A DNA stretch of 64,000 bases from Acidimicrobiia bacterium (GCA_022822265.1 JAJECA010000003.1:83967-147966), one strand, 5' to 3'. Counted from the first letter of the stretch, positions 17,780 to 27,535 are shown. Numbers and translations: made by a program. The notes: generated by a model from the letters alone, not told the origin.

Positions 17780-18057
17780 CACCGGCCCCAACGGACCCCG
17801 ACAACCCCGGCCAGCACCGGCCCGAGTGGCTACCCGCCGACACCAGCGTTATCGAACACGTCCGCAAAGCTGCCAAGGAGCTCGGCCCGCCCCCCGAGCT
17901 CGAACTGCCCGACACCGACTGGGACTGGGACGCCGACGACCTCCTCACCGAAGCGTGGAGAACCGGCTGCATCCCCGAAGCGCAACTTCGCACAGCACTG
18001 GGAGCCAAAGGTGAAGACAAACCCTGGTGGTGGAGGAACTCTGCGGCCAGTGCGTGA
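17776..18057 (+). CDS. small acidic protein, last gene of the exported-protein operon
   Basis: A 93-residue protein joined to its predecessor by an ATGA overlap. It is rich in Asp, Pro and Trp (DTDWDWDADDLL). No domain recognised. The tight overlap supports it as a real gene. Confidence 0.55.
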   Translation: MTPAPTDPDNPGQHRPEWLPADTSVIEHVRKAAKELGPPPELELPDTDWDWDADDLLTEAWRTGCIPEAQLRTALGAKGEDKPWWWRNSAASA

Positions 18058-18187
18058 CCTTGTTGACCTTAGACCACGGACGCTTTGAACACATCGCGCT
18101 TCATCTCCACCTTAGTGATTCTTGTGCGGATACCTGCTACTCCGTCCCGCCCGTCCGCGGTCAGTCCTCGCCCTGCTCGGCTTAGTT

Positions 18188-18340
18188 CTAGCGCACCCAG
18201 TTACAAAGAATTCCCAAGTTGACACCGAGTTGACAGGCTACATGGGCCACCGGACGTCCGGTCTTCCTGACGATCCGGATGGCCCTTGAACGGCATTCTG
18301 AATCGAACTCTCGTCGCTGCCTGAGGGTGCTGATGTCGGC
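18188..18340 (-). pseudogene. fragment of an IS3-family OrfA transposase
   Basis: About 48 residues read RREFDSECRSRAI, then RKTGRPVAHVA and LGVN, the helix-turn-helix start of IS3-type OrfA (family form: RRxFDxEFxxRAVRLV, GRPIAQVA, LGIN). It stops after 50 residues. No OrfB or terminal inverted repeats were found nearby. It is a decayed insertion. Confidence 0.6.
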
Positions 18341-18853
18341 AGGGCCGCAAACACGCCTAGGCAGAACTCCGGATCGATATTTGGTCGTTGCCAGGATATT
18401 GCATCTCCCAATCGACTTCCTAAAGACAAATCTCCACGCAAGGAAACTTTGGCGCATTGATAAGGTTTTGTTGGGTCATGGCAAATTCGAAGGCACCATT
18501 GCGAAAGGAAGGCTGGCTGCTGAGGTAGGCCACGTAGCAGGCGAGGCTCATGGCCCAGGGGCTGGGGGCTAACCAATAGATCAAGACGTGGACAACACCT
18601 GCCTCTCTGATCAAAACATCTTCTTAGCTGGAGGCTGGGTCGGGGTTTGTGGTGCCGATGCGGGGTGGACTGATGTGCTGGTTCGTCATGCATGCGCCGG
18701 AGTGGTCGGGGTTGGGTAGGACGAACCAGTACTCAGTCGTCGTGGAGCAGGTCTGGTTTGGAGAGGACCTTGCCGGTGACGAATCTTTGGCGGTGGGTTC
18801 TAGGTGTTGGGCCGGTGCGGGGTTCCATCGGGCTGTCCGTCGCTTTGGTGGGG
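18341..18853. other. degenerate spacer after the exported-protein operon
   Basis: About 510 bases of lower-GC, mosaic sequence between the IS remnant and the relaxase-operon end. Short frames on both strands show no recognisable protein. It is probably scar tissue of old insertions. Confidence 0.45.
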
Positions 18854-19984
18854 TCAGAGGCCGATTTCGTGGCCGACGATGGCGCGGAGTTGCTGGTTAG
18901 CGTAATGGTCCTTGTCGGTGAGATGGACGGCGGTGTAGCCGTCCCTGGTGTCATCGTTGAGGTCGCGAATGTCATTGTATTGGTGTTGGAGGGCTGCTAA
19001 TGCTCTGGTGGCTTCGTCGCATTGGGGGCCGTTGAGTTTGTGGTCGTCTCGGGCTTGGTCGATTGAGGTTTGGTAGTCGTCGTCGGTCATGGCGGCGAGC
19101 ACGGTGGCGTTGTCGGTGGTGGCAAGGTGGGTGCCGACGCTGGCGCCGCGGTTGAAGGCGCTGTACCACCACTGCGAGTCGATCTCGGCGACGTAGGCGG
19201 GGTAGGAGCTGTCTGCGCCGATGCCTGAGGCGTGGGCGGGCAGGCCGGTTGCGATGCTGGTGCGGGTGTAGCAGTCGAGCTGGTCGCCGGGCCGCAGCAG
19301 GTGCAGGAGGTCGCCGACGGCGGTGTTGTCGGGGTGGGGGGCGGTGCCGTGGTCTTTGGCCAGGCGCCGGAGGGTGCGGATGTGGAGCGGCGCCCCCTTG
19401 TCGCGCCACAGCGCGAGCTTCTCGGGCAGGTATTGGCAGGGCTGGTCGGCCACGGTGTCGGCCGATGGCGGCCACGGGATCGCTGCGAGATGGCGGCCGG
19501 TGAGGCGGGCGGCGTCGTTGAAGTGCTTGAGCTGTTGGTCGGTGAGGGTCCATTCGTCGGTGTCGAGGTTGAACGGAGCGCCGTGTTCGATGTCGATGCA
19601 GGCCAGCGTGAGGCCGTCTGCGAGGTCGGCTCGGGGTACGGCGACATCGACGGTGCCGTCGGGCCATGCGGGCGGGCCGTCGCCGAAGTGGGGGCGAGAC
19701 GACACCGTTGTGCCCAGGGTGATGCCCCGACGGGCCGACGTGGTGTGCCACTGCTGGTCGAGGCGGCAGATCACGGCTTCTTCGACTTTGAAGTCGTCTC
19801 GGTGGTCAGGTGCCGGCCACCTCGAGTTGGAGGGGGCGACGGCGCCCCAGGTGCGCTTGGGCGCTTCGGGGTTGGCGTGGGTCCACACCAAAACGGTGTC
19901 GCCGGTGCGGAGCGTGTCCGCGGTGGCCACAGCGCCGGTGGGGGTGAGGAACTGTTGGTGGCGGGTGCGGTTTGTTCGGGGCAT
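18854..19984 (-). CDS. unknown protein co-transcribed with the relaxase, tail HEIGL
   Basis: A 376-residue protein whose ATG at 19984 is 25 bases after the relaxase stop, with an AAAGGA ribosome site. The long upstream open frame is the relaxase read in another frame. I recognise no domain; it has no membrane segment and several Trp/Asp-rich stretches (IPWPPSADTVADQ, DSQWWYSAFNRG). It ends in GHEIGL, very like the relaxase end (IDIGL). Its position suggests a relaxosome partner or a co-transferred protein; both are inference. Confidence 0.6.
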   Translation of the reverse strand: MPRTNRTRHQQFLTPTGAVATADTLRTGDTVLVWTHANPEAPKRTWGAVAPSNSRWPAPDHRDDFKVEEAVICRLDQQWHTTSARRGITLGTTVSSRPHFGDGPPAWPDGTVDVAVPRADLADGLTLACIDIEHGAPFNLDTDEWTLTDQQLKHFNDAARLTGRHLAAIPWPPSADTVADQPCQYLPEKLALWRDKGAPLHIRTLRRLAKDHGTAPHPDNTAVGDLLHLLRPGDQLDCYTRTSIATGLPAHASGIGADSSYPAYVAEIDSQWWYSAFNRGASVGTHLATTDNATVLAAMTDDDYQTSIDQARDDHKLNGPQCDEATRALAALQHQYNDIRDLNDDTRDGYTAVHLTDKDHYANQQLRAIVGHEIGL

Positions 19985-20009
19985 GGTTTGTCCTTTCTTG
20001 GTTTGCCGG

Positions 20010-23000
20010 TCAGAGACCGATGTCGATTGCCGGGGCCGCTGGTGCGGCTTCGGCGGGTGTTGCGGTGCGGGCGGGTGTTGGCAGGGCGCTGTCGATGAGT
20101 TGTTGGAGGTCCAGGTCGGCGGCGACGGCGATGTGGTGGGCGGCGAGAACGGCTGCTGTGGGGTCTCCGGCGGTTTGCCGCACGGCGGCGCGGGCGGCGC
20201 GGGCGAGCTCGCTGTAGGAGCGGGAGCGGTCGAGTTCGGCGATGCGGGCGATGGCAGACCAGGGGTGGGGCAGAGAGTGTCGGACGGCTCGGCGCAGGTC
20301 TTCGGGTTGGAGGTCGGCGGGGTCGCAGCCGTCGGGGAGCGCCACGGTGCGGGTGTGGACTCCTTGCCCGTCGGCGAGTGTGGCGATGGTGTGGGCGGCT
20401 TTGGCTCCGGCTGTGTCGCTGTCGAAGGCGATGGTGAGCAGGCCGGGCTGGCCGCATTGGGCTCGGAGGGTGTGGAGGTGGTCTGCGCCGAGGGCTGTGC
20501 CGCAGGCGGCAACGGTGTTTTTGATGCCGGCTTGGTGGGCGGCGATCACGTCGGTGTAGCCCTCGACGACCACGGCCTCTCCTGTCGCGGCGACAGCGGG
20601 AGCGGCCTTGTCGATGCCGTAGAGCGCTTCGGACTTGTTGTAGAGGCGGGTGCTGGGGGTGTTGAGGTACTTGGGGCCGTCGTCTTTGAGTGTTCGTCCG
20701 GCGAGTGCGATGGGGGTTCCGTGGGCGTCGCGGATGGGGAACACCACCCGGCCCCGCAAAAAGTCCCAGGTTCGGCCGCGGGTGCGGCCCAAGGCGCCTG
20801 CTGCGATTCCGGCTTGTTCGCCGATGCCGGAGCGCACTAGGTGGCCGACAAGGCCCTGCCATTGGTCCGGGGCCCAGCCGAGCTGCCATTGGGCCCAGAG
20901 GTCTTCTGTGATGCCCCGGCCGATGAGATAGGCGCGGGCCTCAGCGGCGTCGGGGCTGGAGACGAGCTGCTGGTGATACCAGTCGCCGGCTTCTCTCACC
21001 GCGGCGGCGTCGGGGGCGGCAGGGTCGCCCGCGGGGGCCGACAGCGGCGTCGGGGGCAGGTCGGGGCGGGCGGCCAGCGCCGCTATGGCCGGTACTGATG
21101 TCGGCGGGGGCGGCTCGGCGCGGTCCGCGTCGGCGTCGTCGCGCTGTAGTCGTGCTGCGCCTGCTGGGTTCTCGTCGGGTTCGGAGCTGGGGTCGGAGGT
21201 GTTGGCGGTGTCGGATAGGTCGGCGGCGATGTCGAATGCGGCTTGTTCCCACGCGGTGGCGAGGTGGCGGGGAGCGCAGCCGCTTTGGGCCCAGTCGTCG
21301 ATGGCGGCCTGCCAGCGTTTTGTGTCGGCGTCGGCGAGGTGGGCGAGGTCGGTGCCGCAGGCTTTAGCGGTGCGCGCGGCGCGCTGGGCGGCGAGGTCGT
21401 CGAGGGTGATTCGGTGGCGGGCCTTGCGGCGGGCGGCGACCGCGGCGCGCACATCATCTGCCCACACAGCGGTCTGCCCGGCTGGGGGCCCGCAGCCGGT
21501 GAGCGCCTCGATGCGCCGGCGGGCGGGCGGATCGCAGATGGCGGCGAGCGCCGGGGCGAGTTGGGCGCGCCCGCAGGCGTCGGCCCGCTGGTACATGGCC
21601 CACACCTCGATGAGCCACGGGTTGTCGAACGCCCCGGCTTGGCGGTTGCTGTCCGCGATCTGGTCGAGGGCTTGGCGGTCGATGAACCGGAAGTCGTTGT
21701 CGAGAAGGCCGCGGGCGTTGCGGATCGCCCCCAGCGTGGGCCGGCGCTCGCCCAAAGCAGGGCCGGCGGGCTCAGCCGCCGACAGGGCGCCGGCGGCGTC
21801 GAGCCGGTCGATGTGGGCGAGCAGGCGGTCTTCCATCTCCCTCATCTCCTGGTCGTGGAGCGCGGCGCTGTGGCCGTCGAGCTCGTGGAGTCCGGCGAGC
21901 CAGTCGTCGATCTCATCGGCGATGTGGTCGTCGATGTCGTCGGCCCGGGCGCGCTGGCCGGCCAGGTCGCGGCGGGCGACCAGCGCTTCGGTATCGAGGT
22001 CGCCGCAGACCGGCAGGGCGCGCCCCGAAGCGGCCGAGACCAGCCCGAGGTGGGCCTTGGCGCCATCAGCGCTCATGGCCGGGTTGGTGATGTCGGTGGC
22101 GGTGGCCCAGCCGTGGCGCCGGTTGAACACGGCGTCGATGACCTGTTCGGGCTCGGTGTGGGCCGGCGCGGTCTCGGGGTCGGCGGCGGGCCGGTCGCAG
22201 ATGATGTGCAGGCAGTTCTCGGCGCGGCCTCTCGACAGGCCGACATAGAGCTGGTCGCGCCCGGTGGATGCGCCGATCAGAGTCAAAGAAGCGTCGACCG
22301 TGACGCTTTGCGCTCGGGTCTGGGTGATGGCATAGCCCAGATCGAGGTGCTTGGCCGCATACGCGGCAGTGATCGTCGCCTCAGCGCCGCGCTCGAGGTG
22401 CTCCAGCACCAGATCGCCGCTTTCGGTGGCGGCGGTCACAACCCACCTGTCGCCGTTGCGGACCGGCAAGCCGTCGTTGGCGCGGCGGTGCCGGTCGTTT
22501 CGCCGGGTGGCCACGATGTCACCGATCCGGATAGCCCCATCGCCCGCACCGCTGACCGCCTCTGCTGTCTCTTGGGCTTCGGCCCGGCGCTGGGCGATCT
22601 CGGCGTTGACGGATCGAGCCAGCTCCAAGGTGGGGACGCTGATGATCGTGGCGCGGTCGCGGCGACTCTCCCACCACTCGGCCGCCGTTGTGGCGGCGTC
22701 GGCGTGGGAGCCGCTGGTGATCCTGTGCCGCTCGCGGTGGTAGTCGAGACCCTGTTTGAGGCCGCGGTGGATTTCGGCGGTGGCCTGGGCCTCGGCGGGG
22801 TCGTCGAACCGCCAGAGCTGATTGAGGGTCAACACCGGCAACACATCGGCCGCGGCGAGCGCGTCGAACATGCCGCCCGCGGCCACCGAGCCCTGCTGGG
22901 CGGGGTCGCCTACCAGAACCACCCGCGCTCCGGCGGCTGCGGTTTTGCCGCACAAAGCGGCCAGGTCGCGCGTCGAGAGCTGGCCGGCCTCGTCCACGAT

Positions 23001-24656
23001 CACCCAGCCGCCTTCGGGGACCGGCTCGCCCGATGTGTTGATGAGCGCCACAGTGCTCGACGCGGTTCCCAAAGCGGCCCCCAAAGTGCCGGCTGCGACC
23101 GCGGTCGGCGCAGCGGCGATGATCCGGTCGTGTCCGACCGCGGCGGCGATGCTGGCCAGAGTCGTCGTCTTGCCCGCCCCGGCCGGGCCGATCAAGACGC
23201 TGCCCGCCTTGTCGGTGCCGATCAGCCCCGCGGCGGCCTCGGCCTGGTCCTCACCCAGCCCTGCGAGGTCGATTCGCTCCACAGCCCTGGTATCGACCGG
23301 CACTGCCGAAGAAAGCCACGCCGCTGTGGCCTGCTCAGCGGCGACCAGGCCCGGCGACCACCACCGTCCCTCATGTCGAACCAGGCGCTGCTCCACCCGG
23401 TCGCGCAGCGCCTTGGCAGTCGCGGCGACTACCTCGTCGCCCGACCGGCTGATAGCAGCGCAGCCGGGACCGGCGTTGATGGCCGCGTATACCACCGCGT
23501 CCAGATCGACATCCGAAAGGCTGGTGGCCGAGTCCTCCGCGACAGCCAACAGCAGATCCAACATGTCGCCCTCCAAGGCGAGCTGGGGTCCGTCGACAAC
23601 GAACTCAGGCCGGTCATAGGTGTCCCGCTCGACGCGCCGGGCCGCGCGATAGCCGTCCACTGTCTGAGCGACGTCGATACCCAGGTCGGCGGCCTCGGCC
23701 CGCCACCGCACATGCGGATCGCCCTCCAGCGGCAGCAGCTTCTTGGACCGGCGCGACGCGACAGCGGCCTGGTTCCAGAGCTCGACTCTCTCGTCGGCGG
23801 TCGGCTCGCGCCCGGTGCTGGCCTCGAATTGGCTGACCCTGCGCCCGGCCTCTTTCGCCACGTCGCTGCGCCGCGAGGACCATGCCTCGATCAGCGCTTC
23901 GGGGCTTCCGGCCACATCGGCGTGCAGCCGGTCGTCGATTCGGTCCCACGACCACCCCAGCCGTCGCGACAGCTCGGCCCGCAGCACCGCCCCGCCGACC
24001 ATGCTGGCCGCCTTCGCCGACGCGTAAACCTGCCAACCGTCAAGCGTGCGCCACACACCGTCCCCGCAAAGCACCCGGTTCGCCATCAACAGGTGCGAGT
24101 GCAACTGCGGATCGCCGGCCCTCGACGTGAAGTGGTCGAAGCGGGCAATGGTCGCCCTGCCGGGGACTTCCTCGATGTTCTTGCCGCCCGCCCCTGAGCG
24201 GGAGAAGACACTGTTCTCCTGCACATAGGCGATGACCGACTGCACAGCACGCGACCAGGCGGCCTCGATCTCCTGTCGCTCAGACTCTCCGCACAGCGCC
24301 CACGCCGCCGACACCGACTTCGGGAGGCTGAACGTCAGGTCGTAGGCCCCGACTGATTTTCGGGTCCGGGTAATGCCGAGCCGATCCACAAACGTCCCCG
24401 CCGGCTTGATCTTGCGGCCCAGAGGCTGATCGGTGCCGGGATCGTGGCCCGCCAGCATCGCCTTGAGCTGCTCGGCGGTGACCCCCTCTCCGGCCACAAC
24501 GCCCATCGCCCCCGCCGCAGCCCACACACCGGGCTGCTCGCCCGAGTCGGTGTAGTAGTCGGCCTGCCCGCCCGAGTCCATAGCGACGACTCCGGCAGCC
24601 GCGCGCGACAGGTAGTAAGCGGCGTGTGCTACTCCGACTTTTCCGATGGACAACAC
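20010..24656 (-). CDS. MobF relaxase - RecD-like helicase - DnaG-type primase fusion
   Basis: A 1548-residue protein from GTG 24656, giving the typical relaxase start LSIGKVG with the paired tyrosines of AAYYLS. The three-His metal site (FDH...LHSHL) lies near residues 174-190. A TraI/RecD-type helicase has Walker A (GPAGAGKTTT) near 492 and DEAGQL near 558. The C-terminal 300 residues are a DnaG catalytic core: FPIRDAHGTPIALAGRTL near 1310, Toprim VVEGYTDVI near 1365 and IAFDSDTAGAKAA near 1414; the zinc-finger domain is absent. It would nick oriT, unwind the strand and prime the complement in the recipient. It ends in AIDIGL. Upstream in-frame GTG codons (24695, 24668) are alternatives. Confidence 0.85.
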   Translation of the reverse strand: MLSIGKVGVAHAAYYLSRAAAGVVAMDSGGQADYYTDSGEQPGVWAAAGAMGVVAGEGVTAEQLKAMLAGHDPGTDQPLGRKIKPAGTFVDRLGITRTRKSVGAYDLTFSLPKSVSAAWALCGESERQEIEAAWSRAVQSVIAYVQENSVFSRSGAGGKNIEEVPGRATIARFDHFTSRAGDPQLHSHLLMANRVLCGDGVWRTLDGWQVYASAKAASMVGGAVLRAELSRRLGWSWDRIDDRLHADVAGSPEALIEAWSSRRSDVAKEAGRRVSQFEASTGREPTADERVELWNQAAVASRRSKKLLPLEGDPHVRWRAEAADLGIDVAQTVDGYRAARRVERDTYDRPEFVVDGPQLALEGDMLDLLLAVAEDSATSLSDVDLDAVVYAAINAGPGCAAISRSGDEVVAATAKALRDRVEQRLVRHEGRWWSPGLVAAEQATAAWLSSAVPVDTRAVERIDLAGLGEDQAEAAAGLIGTDKAGSVLIGPAGAGKTTTLASIAAAVGHDRIIAAAPTAVAAGTLGAALGTASSTVALINTSGEPVPEGGWVIVDEAGQLSTRDLAALCGKTAAAGARVVLVGDPAQQGSVAAGGMFDALAAADVLPVLTLNQLWRFDDPAEAQATAEIHRGLKQGLDYHRERHRITSGSHADAATTAAEWWESRRDRATIISVPTLELARSVNAEIAQRRAEAQETAEAVSGAGDGAIRIGDIVATRRNDRHRRANDGLPVRNGDRWVVTAATESGDLVLEHLERGAEATITAAYAAKHLDLGYAITQTRAQSVTVDASLTLIGASTGRDQLYVGLSRGRAENCLHIICDRPAADPETAPAHTEPEQVIDAVFNRRHGWATATDITNPAMSADGAKAHLGLVSAASGRALPVCGDLDTEALVARRDLAGQRARADDIDDHIADEIDDWLAGLHELDGHSAALHDQEMREMEDRLLAHIDRLDAAGALSAAEPAGPALGERRPTLGAIRNARGLLDNDFRFIDRQALDQIADSNRQAGAFDNPWLIEVWAMYQRADACGRAQLAPALAAICDPPARRRIEALTGCGPPAGQTAVWADDVRAAVAARRKARHRITLDDLAAQRAARTAKACGTDLAHLADADTKRWQAAIDDWAQSGCAPRHLATAWEQAAFDIAADLSDTANTSDPSSEPDENPAGAARLQRDDADADRAEPPPPTSVPAIAALAARPDLPPTPLSAPAGDPAAPDAAAVREAGDWYHQQLVSSPDAAEARAYLIGRGITEDLWAQWQLGWAPDQWQGLVGHLVRSGIGEQAGIAAGALGRTRGRTWDFLRGRVVFPIRDAHGTPIALAGRTLKDDGPKYLNTPSTRLYNKSEALYGIDKAAPAVAATGEAVVVEGYTDVIAAHQAGIKNTVAACGTALGADHLHTLRAQCGQPGLLTIAFDSDTAGAKAAHTIATLADGQGVHTRTVALPDGCDPADLQPEDLRRAVRHSLPHPWSAIARIAELDRSRSYSELARAARAAVRQTAGDPTAAVLAAHHIAVAADLDLQQLIDSALPTPARTATPAEAAPAAPAIDIGL

Positions 24657-24695
24657 CCCGGCCACCACCCCTTGGCGTGTGCTCGATGGGCGCAC

Positions 24696-24731
24696 AGCGT
24701 CCACGACGCGACCGGTCGGAAGCGGTCGCAA
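24696..24731 (-). promoter_or_regulatory. tandem GACCGG-type promoter of the relaxase, copy i (diverged)
   Basis: On the minus strand TTGCGACCGC (24731-24722) is followed by TTCCGACCGG (24721-24712), then the hexamer GACGCT (24701-24696) at the same distance as in the other copies. Two of twenty repeat bases differ. The GTG at 24656 is 40 bases downstream of the hexamer, so this unit is not leaderless. Confidence 0.5.
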
Positions 24732-25445
24732 CCCCAAGAGCACAGATTCGGGTTCCGACCGGTCCCGACCCCGACCCAGCCACCCGCGGCCAAACAAGGG
24801 AAAGGCCGAGTCGGCCCCAATTCCGAAAAAGCCAAGCTAAAACCGACTATTGAACAGCCCAGCCCCAAAATGGTGCGACGACGCTCCAACCCGTGCCCAA
24901 AACAGCGCAGCCCGCGCCATCGCCGGCGCGGCCTGACAAGGCGCCCACACCGCCCGCGCCCTCCGAGTCATGAAATCCCAGCCAATTCCCCGGCCACCAA
25001 CCCCACCGCACCACGGAAGCCCCCGCCGCCGACTCCAAACCGCCCAAACCACGCCACCGGCCCGAACCGATTCGCCACCGCGGGGCCGGGACGAAAGCCG
25101 TTTCGAGCGCAGCTCGAAACGGCCCCGCACTTGAGTGCAAGCGTGTGGACACCTCTCGCTCGCTCTTCGCTGCTGGCTGGGGCCTTCTAGGGTCGCTGTT
25201 AGGTTGGCTGCTTCGGGTTCGGTTCTGGTCTGGTCTGGTCTTCGGTGATTGCTGGTGTTGGATGTCTTGTTGACTGTTGGCTGGGTTGGATCTGGGCATT
25301 GTCGACTCTTGACCGGTTCTGGCGAAATCCTGGGTGGCTGGTGTCGCCAGTCCGAATCGTTGGGCCGCGGTAGTCGGGTCGCCTTCTAGTGGGAGTGGGC
25401 AGCGGCTGGTCGGGCTGCGGGCCGCGTCAGGTGTATGTTTCCCGC
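24732..25445. other. relaxase-upstream intergenic region, oriT candidate
   Basis: About 710 bases between the relaxase and the divergent AbiEi-like gene. The plus strand is A/C-rich to about 25080 and sharply G/T-rich from about 25170, with a hairpin at 25097-25123 between the two halves. MobF origins usually lie next to the relaxase gene, so this is the most likely oriT location in the window. I cannot point to a nic site. Confidence 0.35.
25097..25123. repeat. perfect 12-bp inverted repeat in the relaxase-upstream region
   Basis: GCCGTTTCGAGC and GCTCGAAACGGC separated by three bases. A small palindrome-like TTGAGTGCAA follows at about 25131. Hairpins of this kind are found at transfer origins and at terminators. 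Confidence 0.65.
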
Positions 25446-26297
25446 ATGGGCTCTGTCGAGGTTCTGGGCGGTTTGGGACCGGTGTTCTCGACGAGGGAGT
25501 TCCAGCGTGCTGCTGGGGTGCGCCCGTCTTCGGCGTCGCGGGCTTTGGGGGAGTTGGCGGTCGGGGGCAGGGTGGAGAGGATCCGCCGGGGGACGTGGCG
25601 CAACTGGTGTGTGGCGTGGCCCTCGGCGTCGGACCTGTTGGTCGGTTCGGGCCCTGTGTCGCACCATTGGACGCCGGAGTGGGAGGCGGAGCTGGAGGCG
25701 GCCTACGGCGGCACGGTTCGCCGTATCTCGGGTCTGACCGCTTTGGGGATGGCGGGGGCGGCGTTGATCTGTAGGCCGGAGGTGACTGTGGAGGCGAGCG
25801 TGGCGTTCGACACCGGTCCGTTCGGGTTCGCGTCGTGGCGGGAGAACCGGGAGTCGCTTTTGGTGGGCGCGGTGCAGTTGACGGAGCACACGTGGGTTTC
25901 GACGCCCGCTCGGGCGGTATTGGAGTGCGCCCACTGGCCGCACCGCTCGCACCGCTGGGAGGAGTATGTGGGCCGCATGCTGGCCTACCGCTTCGAGGTG
26001 TGCTCGCCGGGCGAGGTCGCCGACGCGGCCGGCGAATTGGGCTGGCGGGCCGGACTGCGGCGGATCTCGTCTTTGGCCCAGGGGCTGGCCGAGTCCCCCA
26101 CGGCACAGAGCCTGGGGTTCGACGTCGACCCCAGGTGGGCCGAGATAGGAGGGGCCGCTCTTCGCGGGGACGACTGGACCCACCTCGCGCCGCTGCACCG
26201 CACCGCCAGCCCGCCCCGCATCGCCTACCGAGACGCCGCCCGCAAGGTCAACTGGGCGGCCGCCCCCGACGCGCTGGCCGCCGCGGTGTCGACATGA
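25446..26297 (+). CDS. AbiEi-like antitoxin/regulator
   Basis: A 283-residue protein from ATG 25446. Residues 14-50 form a winged helix (STREFQRAAGV, SSASRALGELAVGGRVERI, RGTWR) like the AbiEi antitoxin of type IV toxin-antitoxin systems. The middle carries LTALGMAG and, further on, STPARAVLECAHW, as in AbiEi-type proteins. No AbiEii nucleotidyltransferase follows, so it is an orphan here and may act as a plain repressor. The gene's composition runs from G/T-rich at the start to C-rich at the end. Confidence 0.65.
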   Translation: MGSVEVLGGLGPVFSTREFQRAAGVRPSSASRALGELAVGGRVERIRRGTWRNWCVAWPSASDLLVGSGPVSHHWTPEWEAELEAAYGGTVRRISGLTALGMAGAALICRPEVTVEASVAFDTGPFGFASWRENRESLLVGAVQLTEHTWVSTPARAVLECAHWPHRSHRWEEYVGRMLAYRFEVCSPGEVADAAGELGWRAGLRRISSLAQGLAESPTAQSLGFDVDPRWAEIGGAALRGDDWTHLAPLHRTASPPRIAYRDAARKVNWAAAPDALAAAVST

Positions 26298-26600
26298 ACC
26301 CCCCGACGAGCCGGCACAGCCGATGGGAACCGGCCGATCTAGTCCAGCACCAGATCATCAATTAGGTGAGTTCCCACGCCGAGCACCACATCGCTGGTTT
26401 CCAAGCGGCGGGCCCCGACTGCTGCCCCAAGACCCCGCCACCACAGATGGGACGCCTCCGAGTCGTGCTCTGGTCTCGACCCACAACAGTGGGTCGCCGA
26501 TGTGGACGGCATTTCATCCGGTTGCATCCTGGCAGATTGCGATATCTCGGCGGGTGTGTCTCGCTAGAGGTCCGTGAGGCGGGTTACCAGGCCGAGTGGG
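26298..26600. other. spacer between convergent genes
   Basis: About 300 bases between the AbiEi-like gene and the frameshifted gene. I see no reliable frame, repeat or RNA gene. Confidence 0.45.
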
Positions 26601-27388
26601 TCAGAAATCGCGAACCTCGTCGATCCATGACTGTTGTTCGCACAACAGAGAGGCGCACAGCATGACTGATAGCAAAGCGTTCTCCCGTGACAGGTGAGTG
26701 ACAGTGGGCTGGTGGACCGTGGCGTGCCGTGAGACCGTTTCAGGGATCGGATCACCGCTGTCTGCGTGATACCGAGTGAAGAACTTCGGTATGGGTGCCA
26801 GCAGCGCATGACGTTGAGACGTGACCGATGATCTTCTGATTTGAGGAATTCAAGCTCTTCCTTTGCGAGTTCGTACTTGAATTTGAGCGACTCTTTGTAT
26901 TTGTCTTCCCCCTGCTGGGTCCTAAAGCTCTCAACTCGCCGCTCAGATGCCCAAAGCGCCGGCCCTTCTGCGACCGCGACCGCGAGTGCCATAGCCGCTG
27001 CGTGATGTCCGGCCTTTAAAGCCTGTAGCGCTTCGCCAGCAAGTGTCTGCACATCGCTCAGTTCGGGATCTCTGCATTGAGCGATGAGCGACTCGCAGTG
27101 ATCAAGGACTTCATGTTGTCTTGCGACGAGGACCCCTATGCGTCCGGCCTGCTCGGTGGCCGCGAGTTCCACTAGCACCGCTGTTGGCGGCACCCATGCA
27201 ACCGGGATGCCATTTTCTGAGGCGACCCGCAGAATCTGGTCCGGCGTGAGACCGCTTCCTTGCCAATTCACGGGGCGCCACATACTCATCGCCGCTGCCA
27301 GCGCATGGTTCGACTTCGCCATTTCTCCAGCATCAGGATCATCAACGTTGTCGAGCTGTTCGATGATATCAATCAAGCTGGTCATCAC
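26601..27388 (-). pseudogene. frameshifted gene of unknown function
   Basis: It starts at GTG 27388 (or ATG 27385) behind GGGGAG. The first 190 residues are a soluble helical protein (YKESLKFKYELAKEELEF is probably coiled coil). Near 26825 the frame turns into a Ser/Arg/Cys-rich unnatural stretch. The adjacent frame at that point reads naturally (FFTRYHADSGD, ETVSRHATVHQPT, LSRENALLSVML, QQSWIDEVRDF) to a stop at 26601. One indel therefore breaks the gene. I know this C-terminal pattern from uncharacterised actinobacterial proteins but not its function. Confidence 0.65.
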
Positions 27389-27535
27389 GATACTCCCCGG
27401 TTAGATGGCGAATTCGCCCTCGCGGCCCGATGCCATTGATAGCAGTGCTTCGCCCATCTAACGGAACGCAATTGTCATGGTCAGAACTCTCACACATCAT
27501 CTATTGCGAGAGCCCCATCCTGGCTCCCCGATCGG

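Noticed and set aside
21243..24197. A 984-codon plus-strand frame opposite the relaxase
   Set aside because: Gly/Ala/Arg/Val shadow without motifs; the minus strand encodes the full relaxase, helicase and primase motif set.
24847..26106. A 419-codon minus-strand frame over the AbiEi-like gene
   Set aside because: Pro/Arg-rich shadow; the plus-strand frame has a winged helix and a sensible start.
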